A stretch of 8,578 nucleotides of DNA from Deltaproteobacteria bacterium (GCA_030606505.1 JAUWGI010000018.1:1-8578); one strand, 5' to 3'; shown: positions 1 through 6,764, numbered from the stretch's first letter. Program-made: numbers and translations. The notes: generated by a model not told the origin, from the sequence alone.

Positions 1-754
1 AGGCGCCGATAATCATCCCCTCCAGAACGCTGTGGGGATTGCCCTCCATCAAGCTCCGGTCCATGAAGGCACCGGGGTCGCCTTCGTCACAGTTACAGAT
101 TACATAGCGTTTTTCGCCTTCGGCATCACGGCAGCTCTGCCATTTATCGCCGGTGGGGAATCCGCCGCCGCCCCGCCCCCGCAGGCCCGACTTCTTGACC
201 TCGTCAATGATTCCCTCAGGGGTCATATTAGAAAGCGCCTTGCCCAGAGCGGCGTAGCCGCCGACGGCTAAATAGTCTTCAATGCGGGTGGGGTCAATCA
301 GGCCATTGTTGCCGAAGACCAGCCGTTTCTGTTTCTGATAGAAGGGCACTTCAGGCTCATAGGTTATCTTCTGGCCGGTATCGGGGTCAACATAGAGCAA
401 CCGGTCAATGACCTTGCCCTTGATAATAGTCTCGGCAATTATCTCGGGGACATCTTTTTCACTGACCTTCTGGTAGAAAATATCTTTGGGCTTGATGACC
501 ACCAGCGGCCCCTTCTCGCAGAAGCCGTGGCAGCCGGTGACCTTTACGTCTATTTTATTGGCCAGTTTATTCTTTGTAATCTCTGCTTTAAAGGCGTCGC
601 TGACCCCCTCGCTGCCGAAAGAGTGGCAGCCGGTGCCGCCGCATACCGTTATGCAGGGCTTGTCCGGATCTCTCTCGGCCGCTATGGCGTTGCGGAGAGC
701 CTCAAGCTTGACCACAGAGCCCAGCCAGTTAGATGTTTGCTGCTTCTTCGCCAT
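1..754 (-). CDS. NuoF/HydB-like FMN- and NADH-binding subunit, C-terminus off the left edge
   Basis: First 251 residues of a NuoF/HydB/HndC-type flavoprotein that moves electrons between NAD(H), FMN and Fe-S clusters in the cytoplasm. Residues about 30-120 form a thioredoxin-like [2Fe-2S] domain with C38-x4-C43 and C75-x3-C79. Residues 145-251 enter the flavoprotein core: [15 protein letters not shown] (191-205) is the FMN-binding glycine-rich motif and [14 protein letters not shown] (220-233) belongs to the NADH/FMN site. The fused N-terminal ferredoxin domain is the arrangement of HydB, HndC and HymB (usually about 570-630 residues) rather than of classical complex I NuoF. The distal NADH-binding part and the C-terminal Fe-S region lie outside the window. 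The ATG shares one base with the stop of the NuoE-like gene (TAATG). The Shine-Dalgarno is weak (GGAAAG, about 9 nt away), so translation is probably coupled. Position after the por genes suggests it serves the 2-oxoacid oxidoreductase. The family call is firm; the partner is inferred. Confidence 0.93.
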   Translation of the reverse strand, partial: MAKKQQTSNWLGSVVKLEALRNAIAAERDPDKPCITVCGGTGCHSFGSEGVSDAFKAEITKNKLANKIDVKVTGCHGFCEKGPLVVIKPKDIFYQKVSEKDVPEIIAETIIKGKVIDRLLYVDPDTGQKITYEPEVPFYQKQKRLVFGNNGLIDPTRIEDYLAVGGYAALGKALSNMTPEGIIDEVKKSGLRGRGGGGFPTGDKWQSCRDAEGEKRYVICNCDEGDPGAFMDRSLMEGNPHSVLEGMIIGA

Positions 755-1224
755 TACTTATAGCTTTCCAGTAGCGGTTTTACCTTGCTGCCGGTCATCT
801 GCCCCGAATAGTTACCGTCGATGACGACTATCGGCCCCAGGGCGCAGGCCCCGACGCAGTTAACCGTCTCCAGGGTGTATCTCAGATCTTCCGTTGTTTC
901 GCCGGATTTTATGTTAAGCTCCCGCTCAATCTCATCAATGACCCTGACCGCCCCCCGGACGTGGCAGGCAGTGCCCAGGCAGACGTTAATCAGGTGCCGC
1001 CCCCTCGGTTTGAGGCTGAAAGCCTTGAAAAAAGAAGCCACGCTGTAGACCTGGCTTAAGGGGACATCCAGACCCTCGCCGACAAGCACCAGGGTTTCCT
1101 TGGGCAGGTAGTTGTACTCCGCCTGGACATCCTGCAAAATCGGCACCAGCATCCCGGGGTCGCTCTGGTACCGGGCCAGTATCGATTTTACCTTCTGCCC
1201 GGTCGGCTTAACTTCAGCCTTCAA
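754..1224 (-). CDS. NuoE/HydC-like thioredoxin-fold [2Fe-2S] subunit
   Basis: Complete 156-residue NuoE-type subunit (24 kDa family), a normal length for the family. It carries one [2Fe-2S] cluster and relays electrons to or from the FMN subunit. The ligands are visible as C82-x4-C87 (VCLGTAC) and C123-x3-C127 (NCVGAC), after a helical N-terminal part containing the typical [16 protein letters not shown] stretch (residues 26-41). The start is TTG at 1224-1222, supported by an AAGGAG ribosome-binding site 7 nt upstream; the next in-frame Met is residue 25, which would remove conserved helix. It overlaps the porB end by 11 nt and its TAA stop overlaps the nuoF-like ATG by one base. In bifurcating hydrogenases and NADH dehydrogenases this subunit always pairs with a NuoF/HydB protein, as here. 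Its placement behind porB instead of hydrogenase or complex I genes is the odd point. Confidence 0.93.
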   Translation of the reverse strand: MKAEVKPTGQKVKSILARYQSDPGMLVPILQDVQAEYNYLPKETLVLVGEGLDVPLSQVYSVASFFKAFSLKPRGRHLINVCLGTACHVRGAVRVIDEIERELNIKSGETTEDLRYTLETVNCVGACALGPIVVIDGNYSGQMTGSKVKPLLESYK

Positions 1225-2140
1225 CAGCTCTCTCCTTGAGTTCGGCGTAGTCAGTAGTTACCCGCTGCTGTATCTTTTCGATAATATCCTCGGACAGGTG
1301 CCTGAATCTTCCCTGAAGCTTCATGTAGGCAGTAACCGGCTTGAGCCTGGGGAAATCGAAATTAAGCTTATACTGGCCGTTCTCCACCTCGTAGAGGGGG
1401 AATATCCCGGTCTCTACCGCCAGGCGGCCCAGCTTGACCGATAAATCCACGGGGCATCTCCAGCCGGTGGGGCAGACCGACAATATATGAACGTAGGCCG
1501 GGCCCGGTGTGGCCGCCGCCTTCTCCACCTTGTCCATCAGGTCAAAGGGGTAGCTGGGGCAGGCCGTTGCCACGTAGGGGATATTATGGGCGGCGGCGAT
1601 TGCCGGCATATTCTTCTTCCAGCTGACCTGGCCGATGCTCACCTTGCCCGCCGGAGAGGTGGTGGTGGAAGCGCCGTAGGGGGTGGACGAAGAGCGCTGT
1701 ATTCCGGTATTCATATAGGCTTCGTTGTCGAAGCACAAATAGACGAAGTTGTGCCCCCGCTCCATAGCCCCCGACAGCGCCTGGAGGCCGATATCGCTGG
1801 TGCCACCGTCGCCGGCCATAGCTACCACCGTGATATCCTGTTGGGCTATGCGGCCCTTCTTCATCAGCATCTTTAATCCCGACTCTATTCCGGAAGCCAC
1901 CGCCGCCGTGTTCTCGAACAGGGTGTGAATCCAGGGGACTTTCCAGGAAGTAGTCGGCAGGGGGGAGGAGACTATCTCCATGCAGCCGGTGGCGCTGGCG
2001 ATGATGACATTCTGCCCCAGCGCCTTGCAGGCCAGCCGCACCGCCAGGGCTTCGCCACAGCCGATGCAGGCCCGGTGTCCGGGGGCAAAGTTTTCTTTCT
2101 TGGTTACCAGTCTGGGGACATAGACGCCGTAGTTCTGCAT
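1214..2140 (-). CDS. porB: Pyruvate/2-oxoacid:ferredoxin oxidoreductase, beta (TPP-binding) subunit
   Basis: A 308-residue PorB, the usual size. This cytoplasmic subunit binds thiamine pyrophosphate and a proximal [4Fe-4S] cluster and decarboxylates the 2-oxoacid to give acyl-CoA. Cluster ligands fit the PorB pattern: C25-x2-C28 (ACIGC), C53 (TGC) and C223 (SVCPTGW). The TPP motif begins with GDGG (110-113) and continues to the [13 protein letters not shown] block (138-150), followed by [14 protein letters not shown] (152-165). These blocks are characteristic of four-subunit pyruvate and 2-oxoisovalerate oxidoreductases. Pyruvate is the likeliest substrate, but valine-type oxoacids cannot be excluded from sequence alone. 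The ATG overlaps the porA stop by one base (TAATG), with GGTGAG as ribosome-binding site. The TGA stop lies inside the next gene. Confidence 0.95.
   Translation of the reverse strand: MQNYGVYVPRLVTKKENFAPGHRACIGCGEALAVRLACKALGQNVIIASATGCMEIVSSPLPTTSWKVPWIHTLFENTAAVASGIESGLKMLMKKGRIAQQDITVVAMAGDGGTSDIGLQALSGAMERGHNFVYLCFDNEAYMNTGIQRSSSTPYGASTTTSPAGKVSIGQVSWKKNMPAIAAAHNIPYVATACPSYPFDLMDKVEKAAATPGPAYVHILSVCPTGWRCPVDLSVKLGRLAVETGIFPLYEVENGQYKLNFDFPRLKPVTAYMKLQGRFRHLSEDIIEKIQQRVTTDYAELKERAVEG
1232..1237 (-). promoter_or_regulatory. Ribosome-binding site of the nuoE-like gene
   Basis: AAGGAG on the minus strand, 7 nt before the TTG codon at 1224. It lies inside the end of porB and supports the non-ATG start of the nuoE-like gene within the 11-nt overlap. 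Confidence 0.6.
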
Positions 2141-3315
2141 TACTCTCTCACCCCGAATATCTCGAACTCGTTGGGGGAGCCTTTTTCTGAGATTTTTATG
2201 CCCTTATTTACTATCGTTTCAAAGTCAGACGGGCTGATATCCCGGCCGCCGATGCCAGCAACAAAGCTGACCACTTTGGGCTTTTTGGCTTCACCGTACA
2301 GCGCCGCCTTGACCTCGGAGCAGACGGGGCCGCCGGGGCCGCCAAAAGAAAGCGCCCTATCGACGACGATGAGCGTCTCGGCGCCGGCTACCGCCCGGCG
2401 AAATTCTTCGAAGGGGAAGGGGCGCCACAGGCGGAGCCTTACCAGCCCCACGTCTTTACCCTTGCCCCGCATCTTGTCTATGGCCGTCATGGCCGTTTCA
2501 CTGAAGCTGCCCATAGTTAAGAGCAGGGTCTTAGCCTTTTCACCGTGGTAGCTTTCCACCGGCGAGTAGCGGTGTCCGAAAATATCGGCGAATTCCTGCC
2601 AGCACTTTAAAATTGTCTCTTTGGAAGCCCTTAAATTTACTTCCTGCGCCCACTTTGCCTCCGGGTAGATGATGGGCGGGGCGAAATCGCCCATGGTTAC
2701 CGGTCTATCGGGGTGGAGGGGCAAAGGATAGCTATTGGGCGGCAGGAACTTATCAACCTTGCTCTGTTCGGGGAAGGTTATCGGCTCGATAACGTGCGAC
2801 AGGTGAAAGCCGTCAAGGTGAATCATAACCGGCAGCAGGACCTTGTTGTCTTCGGCGATGCGGAAGGCGCAGAAGACGTGGTCAACGACTTCCTGCCCGT
2901 TTTCGGTAAATATTTGAATCCAGCCGGTATCGCGGACGGCCATGACATCGGAGTGGTCGCCCCAGACGCTTAAAGGCGATGACAGCGCCCGGTTAGCCAC
3001 CGTCATGACCACGGGAAAGCGCATGGATGAGGCGACATAGAGCACCTCGTGCATCAACTCCAGACCCTGGCCAGCGGTAGCGGTGAATGTCCTGGCGCCG
3101 GCCGCCGCCGAGCCGAGGCAGGCGCTCATCGCCGAGTGCTCCGATTCCACAGGAATATAAGCCGCGTCCAGCTCGCCGTTGGCCACCAGCTCGGCAAGGT
3201 GCTCCACGATGTGGGTCTGGGGGGTGATGGGGTAGGCGGCAATAACATCAACATTGGCCAGCCTGGCTGCATCGCCGATGGCCACCGAGACCTCAATGCC
3301 CACTCTCTCGGCCAT
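2140..3315 (-). CDS. porA: Pyruvate/2-oxoacid:ferredoxin oxidoreductase, alpha subunit
   Basis: A 391-residue PorA, the large subunit that forms the active site with PorB and helps bind 2-oxoacid and CoA. Visible family blocks are AAYPITPQT (26-34), the substrate-site loop around [12 protein letters not shown] (54-65), FTATAGQG (77-84) and GDHSD (119-123) in the N-terminal pyrimidine-binding domain. A C-terminal transketolase-like domain carries [15 protein letters not shown] (about residues 335-350). The frame stays open about 60 nt further upstream, to an ATG at 3378, but the ATG at 3315 is chosen. It has an excellent AGGAGG site, begins exactly at the conserved [12 protein letters not shown] region and overlaps the porD stop by one base (TAATG). 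The upstream extension would only read porD in another frame. No domain is missing. Confidence 0.95.
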   Translation of the reverse strand: MAERVGIEVSVAIGDAARLANVDVIAAYPITPQTHIVEHLAELVANGELDAAYIPVESEHSAMSACLGSAAAGARTFTATAGQGLELMHEVLYVASSMRFPVVMTVANRALSSPLSVWGDHSDVMAVRDTGWIQIFTENGQEVVDHVFCAFRIAEDNKVLLPVMIHLDGFHLSHVIEPITFPEQSKVDKFLPPNSYPLPLHPDRPVTMGDFAPPIIYPEAKWAQEVNLRASKETILKCWQEFADIFGHRYSPVESYHGEKAKTLLLTMGSFSETAMTAIDKMRGKGKDVGLVRLRLWRPFPFEEFRRAVAGAETLIVVDRALSFGGPGGPVCSEVKAALYGEAKKPKVVSFVAGIGGRDISPSDFETIVNKGIKISEKGSPNEFEIFGVRE

Positions 3316-3620
3316 TATTCCTCCTCCTCGACCATGGTTACTACCCCGGTGGGGCACTCCCTGGCGCAGATGCCGCAACCCTTGCAGTAGTACATATCAG
3401 CCTCAAAGTAGCCGTCATCGTTCTGTAAAATACAGCCCTCGGGGCAGAATATCTGGCAGAGGGCGCACTTAATACACTTTTTGAAATCATAGGTGGGACG
3501 CTGCGACCGCCAGTCGCCGGTCTTATACCAGCTGGCGTTGCCCGGCTCGGTAACGATGGCACCGATTTCCAGGTCTTTCCAGGTCATTTCGCCTTCTGAT
3601 TTGGGCTTGCGCTTGGCCAT
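3315..3620 (-). CDS. porD: Pyruvate/2-oxoacid:ferredoxin oxidoreductase, delta (2x[4Fe-4S] ferredoxin) subunit
   Basis: A 101-residue ferredoxin-like subunit, typical for PorD. It carries two [4Fe-4S] clusters that pass electrons from the PorB cluster to an external acceptor. The ligands form two classical motifs: C49-x2-C52-x2-C55-x3-C59-P and C79-x2-C82-x2-C85-x3-C89-P. A 45-residue N-terminal leader with DWRSQRP (36-42) is standard for PorD and docks it on the complex. The C-terminus is four glutamates, whose codons double as the porA ribosome-binding site. The ATG follows the porG stop by 3 nt, with AAGGAG about 10 nt upstream. The TAA shares a base with the porA ATG. In this operon the next acceptor could be free ferredoxin or the NuoE/NuoF-like pair. 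Confidence 0.95.
   Translation of the reverse strand: MAKRKPKSEGEMTWKDLEIGAIVTEPGNASWYKTGDWRSQRPTYDFKKCIKCALCQIFCPEGCILQNDDGYFEADMYYCKGCGICARECPTGVVTMVEEEE
3320..3325 (-). promoter_or_regulatory. Strong Shine-Dalgarno of porA
   Basis: AGGAGG in a GAGGAGGAGGAA run directly before the porA ATG (4 nt spacing, or 7 nt in the alternative register). The same bases encode the four-glutamate end of PorD. It decides the porA start at 3315 over the upstream ATG at 3378. Confidence 0.8.
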
Positions 3621-3623
3621 CCC

Positions 3624-4196
3624 CTATAGCTCCTTCACCTGAGTATCTTCGTAAGCCTTTTTCATAGCGTTGACATTTCTTTCGGCGATGCGGCCGAAGC
3701 GGTTGTTCAGCGGCTCGACCACCGATTCCAGCTCGACCACGCCGGTGGCCCTAATCAGGGCACCGACCATGGTGGTATTGGTGATGGGAACACCTAAAAC
3801 CTCTCTGGCGATAGCGCTGGCGTCAACCTTGGCTATTCTGCACCTGGTCTTGAACCGGGCGGCGATATCCTCGAACGATTTTTTGGTGTTAATCACCAGC
3901 AGGCCGTTTTCTTTGAGGCCGGAGAGAACATTGACAATGCTGAGCAGGCCGGGGTCAAGCACCACCACCACGTCAGGATGGGTAATTTCCGCCCTTATCC
4001 TGATGGGCTGCTGGCTATCTATCCGAACGAAAGCCAGCACCGGGGCGCCCCTGCGCTCCGGGCCGAAGCTGGGGAAGGCCTGGGCGTACTTGCCCTCGCT
4101 GATAGCCGCCTGCGCCACCAGCTCCGCCGAGGTGACCGCTCCCTGCCCGCCCCGACCGTGCCATCTGATTTCAATGAGTCCGTTTTTGCCTGCCAA
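3624..4196 (-). CDS. porG: Pyruvate/2-oxoacid:ferredoxin oxidoreductase, gamma subunit
   Basis: A 190-residue PorG, normal length. This subunit completes the alpha-beta-gamma-delta heterotetramer and contributes to CoA binding and complex stability. Hallmarks are IRWHGRGGQGAVTSAEL (10-26), AFPSFGPERRGAPV (40-53), VLDPGLL (79-85) and the ITNTTMVGAL block (138-147). The start is TTG at 4196-4194, with AAGAGG 5 nt upstream. A TAA in the same frame 9 nt before it excludes any start further upstream, and translation from TTG gives the conserved N-terminus without loss. It is the first protein gene of the operon, 27 nt after the tRNA-Arg gene, with porD 3 nt behind. The gamma-delta-alpha-beta order matches Thermotoga-type and archaeal pyruvate oxidoreductases. 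Confidence 0.95.
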   Translation of the reverse strand: MAGKNGLIEIRWHGRGGQGAVTSAELVAQAAISEGKYAQAFPSFGPERRGAPVLAFVRIDSQQPIRIRAEITHPDVVVVLDPGLLSIVNVLSGLKENGLLVINTKKSFEDIAARFKTRCRIAKVDASAIAREVLGVPITNTTMVGALIRATGVVELESVVEPLNNRFGRIAERNVNAMKKAYEDTQVKEL

Positions 4197-4201
4197 TTTA
4201 G

Positions 4202-4207
4202 CCTCTT
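4202..4207 (-). promoter_or_regulatory. Ribosome-binding site of porG
   Basis: AAGAGG on the minus strand, 5 nt before the TTG start. Together with the in-frame TAA just upstream it fixes the porG start. It sits in the 27-nt stretch between tRNA and gene. Confidence 0.6.
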
Positions 4208-4223
4208 AAGCTTTTAATTAAAC

Positions 4224-4296
4224 CGCCCCTGGAGCGACTCGAACGCTCGCACCCAGCTCCGGAGGCTGGCGCTCTATCCAACTGAGCTACAGGGGC
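4224..4296 (-). tRNA. tRNA-Arg (anticodon CCG)
   Basis: A complete cloverleaf of 73 nt. The acceptor stem GCCCCTG/CAGGGGC has seven pairs. The D-arm is GCTC/GAGC with the GG-containing loop AGTTGGATA. The anticodon stem CCAGC/GCTGG encloses the loop CTCCGGA with anticodon CCG, which reads CGG arginine codons. A 4-nt variable loop is followed by a T-arm GAGCG/CGCTC with loop TTCGAGT. The discriminator base is G. CCA is not encoded (the gene is followed by GTT), so CCA must be added by nucleotidyltransferase. The gene lies between the universal stress protein gene and porG on the same strand. Confidence 0.96.
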
Positions 4297-4327
4297 AGAG
4301 GTGCCTGATATGATAAAGTAACCCTAT

Positions 4328-4357
4328 ATGATAACCTAAAATCTAATTATAATGCAA
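4328..4357 (-). promoter_or_regulatory. Candidate promoter for tRNA-Arg and possibly the por operon
   Basis: In the AT-rich 66-nt gap between usp and the tRNA, the minus strand holds TTGCAT (4357-4352), an 18-nt spacer and TATCAT (4333-4328), five of six matches to the -10 consensus. Transcription would begin about 25 nt before the mature tRNA. The -35 match is poor. A perfect TATAAT at 4351-4346 lacks any -35 partner and is an alternative. The octamer TATGATAA occurs twice in the gap. Confidence 0.3.
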
Positions 4358-4362
4358 ACTGG

Positions 4363-5247
4363 CTAGACCTTTTCCCCCAGCGCCTTTACCACCAGCACCG
4401 GCGACTTACTGTTTAACACCACCTTGTTGGCGATACTGCCGAAGACCCACTTCTTGATGCCCGAGTGCCCGTGGCTGGAGATGGCAATCAGAGTGACGCC
4501 CTTTTCCTCGGCGAACTTGAGGATTTCCTGCCCGACATCACCCACCTTGTCGCCGACCTTGAGGGTAACCTCGACCGTGCCCTTACGCCTCTTGAGCTTA
4601 CGGTAAACCCCGTCCAGGTATTTCTGGGCATCTTTCTTGAACATGGCCATCTGCTCTTCGGGGTAGCTGATATAGTCCAGACCGCCCACCGAGCGAATAT
4701 GCCGCCCCGACGAAACCACCTCGAACAGGGTAACCTCCGACTCCAGCCGGCTCATCAGCTCCCCGGCATAGGGCACCGCCGCCTCACCGGCTACAGAACC
4801 GTCCAGGGGAAGCAGAATCCGGTTGAGCAGGACCGGCCGCTGCACCTTACTCCCAGGTTTCACCGCCCTGACCATCAGCAGCGGCACGGCGGCGGCTTGA
4901 AGCAGCTTGCTGGCGATGCTACCGGTCGCCCACGACATTATGCCGGAGCGGCCGTGGGAGGTCATGATGATGAGACCGACCTTGTTTTTATCGGCATAGC
5001 TGATGATTTCGTCAGCCGCTTTGCCGGAGACGACCACCGGGCTGACCCTTTCGATGCGGCCTTTCATCCTGTCCGCCACCCCTTTCACGTAGAGCTCGTG
5101 CATATGCCGGTAATGGCTTTCGGCAGGCTCACTGACGTGCAACAGGATAATCTCCGACTCGAAGGCGTTGGCCAGCTCTTCGGCATAGGGCAGAGCCAGC
5201 TCGGCCAGGTCGGAACCGTCCAGCGGGACCAGAATCTTCTTCCACAT
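4363..5247 (-). CDS. Tandem-domain universal stress protein (UspA family)
   Basis: A 294-residue cytoplasmic protein made of two Usp domains, about residues 1-128 and 140-294. Each domain opens with an ILVPLDGS or ILLPLDGS strand (5-12 and 144-151). Each ends with a nucleotide-loop motif: SHG-x9-GS at 97-110 and SHG-x9-GS at 258-271. The first glycine of the G-x2-G-x9-G(S/T) ATP motif is Thr or Ser in both copies, a common variant, so ATP binding is plausible. Usp proteins act in stress adaptation and some sense ATP/ADP to tune a partner protein. The ATG has a strong GGAGG site 6 nt upstream that overlaps the stop of the permease gene, so the two genes are co-translated and co-transcribed. 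A regulatory role on that permease is inferred, not shown. Confidence 0.92.
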   Translation of the reverse strand: MWKKILVPLDGSDLAELALPYAEELANAFESEIILLHVSEPAESHYRHMHELYVKGVADRMKGRIERVSPVVVSGKAADEIISYADKNKVGLIIMTSHGRSGIMSWATGSIASKLLQAAAVPLLMVRAVKPGSKVQRPVLLNRILLPLDGSVAGEAAVPYAGELMSRLESEVTLFEVVSSGRHIRSVGGLDYISYPEEQMAMFKKDAQKYLDGVYRKLKRRKGTVEVTLKVGDKVGDVGQEILKFAEEKGVTLIAISSHGHSGIKKWVFGSIANKVVLNSKSPVLVVKALGEKV

Positions 5248-5259
5248 TTTCCACCTCCC

Positions 5260-6621
5260 TTAAGCGTATCTTATTAATAAATACAGCCAGCAAAGGCCGA
5301 GGACCATAATCGTGGCCGGGATGGCGTATTTGCAGAACCTGCCCCAGCTGATGGGATGTCCCTCTTTTTCGGCGATGGCGGTACCGACGACATTGGCCGA
5401 GGCGCCAATGGGGGTGGCGTTGCCCCCGATATCCGTCCCCAGAGCCAGTGTCCAGGCCAGGGTGGGCAGTTTAAGGCCAGCCGTCTTGGAGAGATTAACA
5501 ATCACCGGAACCATGGTGGCGGCAAAGGGGATGTTATCGACTATGGCCGAGGCGAAGGCCGATATCCAGAGGATGAGGGGTATCACCAGCACTATATTGC
5601 CCCCGGAGACCTGGCCGATATACTGCGCCAGCATCCCCAGCACGCCGGTCTCCTCCAGGCCGCCGACGCAGACGAATAACCCGATAAAGAAGAGCAGGGT
5701 GCGCCAGTCCACCCGGCTAATAACGTGCACGGCTTTGCGGCTGGCCGCCAGCAGGGTAAGAAAGGCGGCGATAACCCCTATCAATGCCATGGATATACCG
5801 GTTTCGGCATGGGTTACTATCAAAACAATTATCGCGATGAAGATGGCGGCATTGATGCGGAAGTGGAGTGGGTCGATAATAGCTTCGCTGGGCTGGGGAT
5901 AGCGCATGGGGGGAGTATCTGGATTGCTTTTAGGGGTTGTAAGGCTCTTGCGGAAGACGAGGTAAAAGAAGCCTAAAGTGAAAAGCATCCCTATCCAGGC
6001 AATAGGACCGGTGTTGGCGGCAAAGTCGGTGAAGGTGTAGCCGAGGCCGGTGCCGATAATGATATTGGGGGGGTCGCCGGACATGGTGGCCGCCCCGCCG
6101 GTGTTGGCGGCGAAAATTTCGGCGATTATTACCGGAACGGGGTCGAATTTGAGCACACGGGACAGCTCGATGGTGACCATGGCCAGGAACAGGAGCACGG
6201 TGATGCTGTCGATGAACATGGAGAGGAAGCCGGAGAGCAGCATGAAGACAACCAGTATGGGGACGACCTTGTAGTTGACCATCTTGGCCAGCAGCAGGCA
6301 CATCCAGCGGAAAAACCCGACTTCCCCCAGCCCCTCCACCATGACCATCATGCCGCCGATAAAGACAATGGTCTGCCAGTTTACGCCGTAGGATTCTATG
6401 TGCTCCTGCCCCGGTACCCAGAAGCCAAATTGCCCCAGCTGTCCCAGGTTCAAGACGCTGACAACTGAGTCCGGGCTTCTCATCACCAGCAGGAAGACGA
6501 CCGCCAGGGTGAGAGCGGCGCCAATGAGGGCGGGGATATAGCGGTGCACCTTGCCGTAGATGATGGCGGCAAACATGATAACGAAAATGGCGATGGCCAG
6601 AATCTGGCTTAGCGTAAACAT
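5260..6621 (-). CDS. ArsB/NhaD-superfamily (ion transporter) membrane permease
   Basis: A 453-residue polytopic inner-membrane protein with about 11-12 hydrophobic segments and no signal peptide. It has the internal duplication of the ArsB/NhaD/P-protein branch of the ion transporter superfamily. The first half has MFIDSITVLLF (135-145) and NTGGAATMSGDPPNIIIG (173-190). The second half has AIVDNIPFAATMVP (359-372) and GTDIGGNATPIGASAN (395-410). These paired Asp/Asn-containing re-entrant motifs line the transport site. Members move Na+/H+, arsenite or organic anions; the GDPPNIIIG and DNIPFAA signatures do not settle the substrate. A polar stretch at about 47-80, before the segment beginning VNWQTIVFIGGMM, looks like an extended external loop. 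No arsenic genes (arsR, arsC) are adjacent, so an arsenite role has no contextual support. The usp gene follows 12 nt later. Confidence 0.88.
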   Translation of the reverse strand: MFTLSQILAIAIFVIMFAAIIYGKVHRYIPALIGAALTLAVVFLLVMRSPDSVVSVLNLGQLGQFGFWVPGQEHIESYGVNWQTIVFIGGMMVMVEGLGEVGFFRWMCLLLAKMVNYKVVPILVVFMLLSGFLSMFIDSITVLLFLAMVTIELSRVLKFDPVPVIIAEIFAANTGGAATMSGDPPNIIIGTGLGYTFTDFAANTGPIAWIGMLFTLGFFYLVFRKSLTTPKSNPDTPPMRYPQPSEAIIDPLHFRINAAIFIAIIVLIVTHAETGISMALIGVIAAFLTLLAASRKAVHVISRVDWRTLLFFIGLFVCVGGLEETGVLGMLAQYIGQVSGGNIVLVIPLILWISAFASAIVDNIPFAATMVPVIVNLSKTAGLKLPTLAWTLALGTDIGGNATPIGASANVVGTAIAEKEGHPISWGRFCKYAIPATIMVLGLCWLYLLIRYA

Positions 6622-6671
6622 TTGTTCCGAAATCTCTTTTCTAGCGCAGAAAATGAGGCTAAAACTATGCT

Positions 6672-6680
6672 ATTATAACA
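6672..6680 (-). promoter_or_regulatory. Extended -10 promoter of the permease-usp operon
   Basis: The minus strand has TG-T-TATAAT (6680-6672), a perfect -10 hexamer with extended TGn element. The -35 region (about 6695-6700, TTTCGT) is poor, as expected for extended -10 promoters. The predicted start near 6665 gives a leader of about 44 nt to the ATG at 6621. Confidence 0.55.
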
Positions 6681-6710
6681 GAAGTCAGCCGGCAACGAAA
6701 AGAGCCGATA

Positions 6711-6733
6711 TTGACTTTTACGCACCATGTCAA
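6711..6733. repeat. Short inverted repeat over the -35/spacer region
   Basis: TTGAC (6711-6715) and GTCAA (6729-6733) are perfect inverted arms 13 nt apart, centre to centre about 18 nt. They cover the -35 hexamer and spacer of the antiporter promoter, so they could be a dimeric regulator site. Five-base arms may also occur by chance. Confidence 0.25.
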
Positions 6734-6739
6734 TAAAGT
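6711..6739 (+). promoter_or_regulatory. Promoter of the CaCA antiporter gene
   Basis: TTGACT (6711-6716, five of six to consensus), a 17-nt spacer and TAAAGT (6734-6739, four of six). Predicted transcription starts near 6746, about 19 nt before the TTG start. It is back to back with the permease promoter. Confidence 0.45.
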
Positions 6740-6752
6740 GGCTTAAGCTTAA

Positions 6753-6758
6753 AAGGAG
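6753..6758 (+). promoter_or_regulatory. Ribosome-binding site of the CaCA gene
   Basis: AAGGAG, 6 nt before the TTG at 6765. It supports the non-ATG start, which also gives the hydrophobic first membrane helix in full. Confidence 0.65.
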
Positions 6759-6764
6759 TCAGCC

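Noticed and set aside
1925..2551. 208-codon plus-strand frame opposite porB and porA
   Set aside because: It is antisense to two strongly conserved genes, crosses their junction, is rich in Pro, Ser and Gly, and has no recognisable motif.
3316..3378. Upstream extension of porA to an ATG at 3378
   Set aside because: The 21 extra residues are arginine- and glycine-rich out-of-frame reading of porD with no family similarity. The ATG at 3315 has AGGAGG and the TAATG overlap.
3670..4209. 179-codon plus-strand frame opposite porG
   Set aside because: It is antisense to a complete PorG with every family motif and is low in complexity, rich in Ser, Thr, Ala and Leu.
4465..5277. 270-codon plus-strand frame opposite usp and the end of the permease
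   Set aside because: The protein has biased composition with no domain. The opposite strand encodes clear Usp motifs, and the open frame is a by-product of the codon bias.
5930..6301. 123-codon minus-strand frame inside the permease gene
   Set aside because: It is very rich in His, Arg and Pro and lies out of frame with a clearly conserved membrane protein.
5260..6621. Arsenic resistance (arsB) assignment
   Set aside because: The superfamily fits, but no arsR, arsC or arsA is nearby, and the motifs are shared with NhaD and other permeases.
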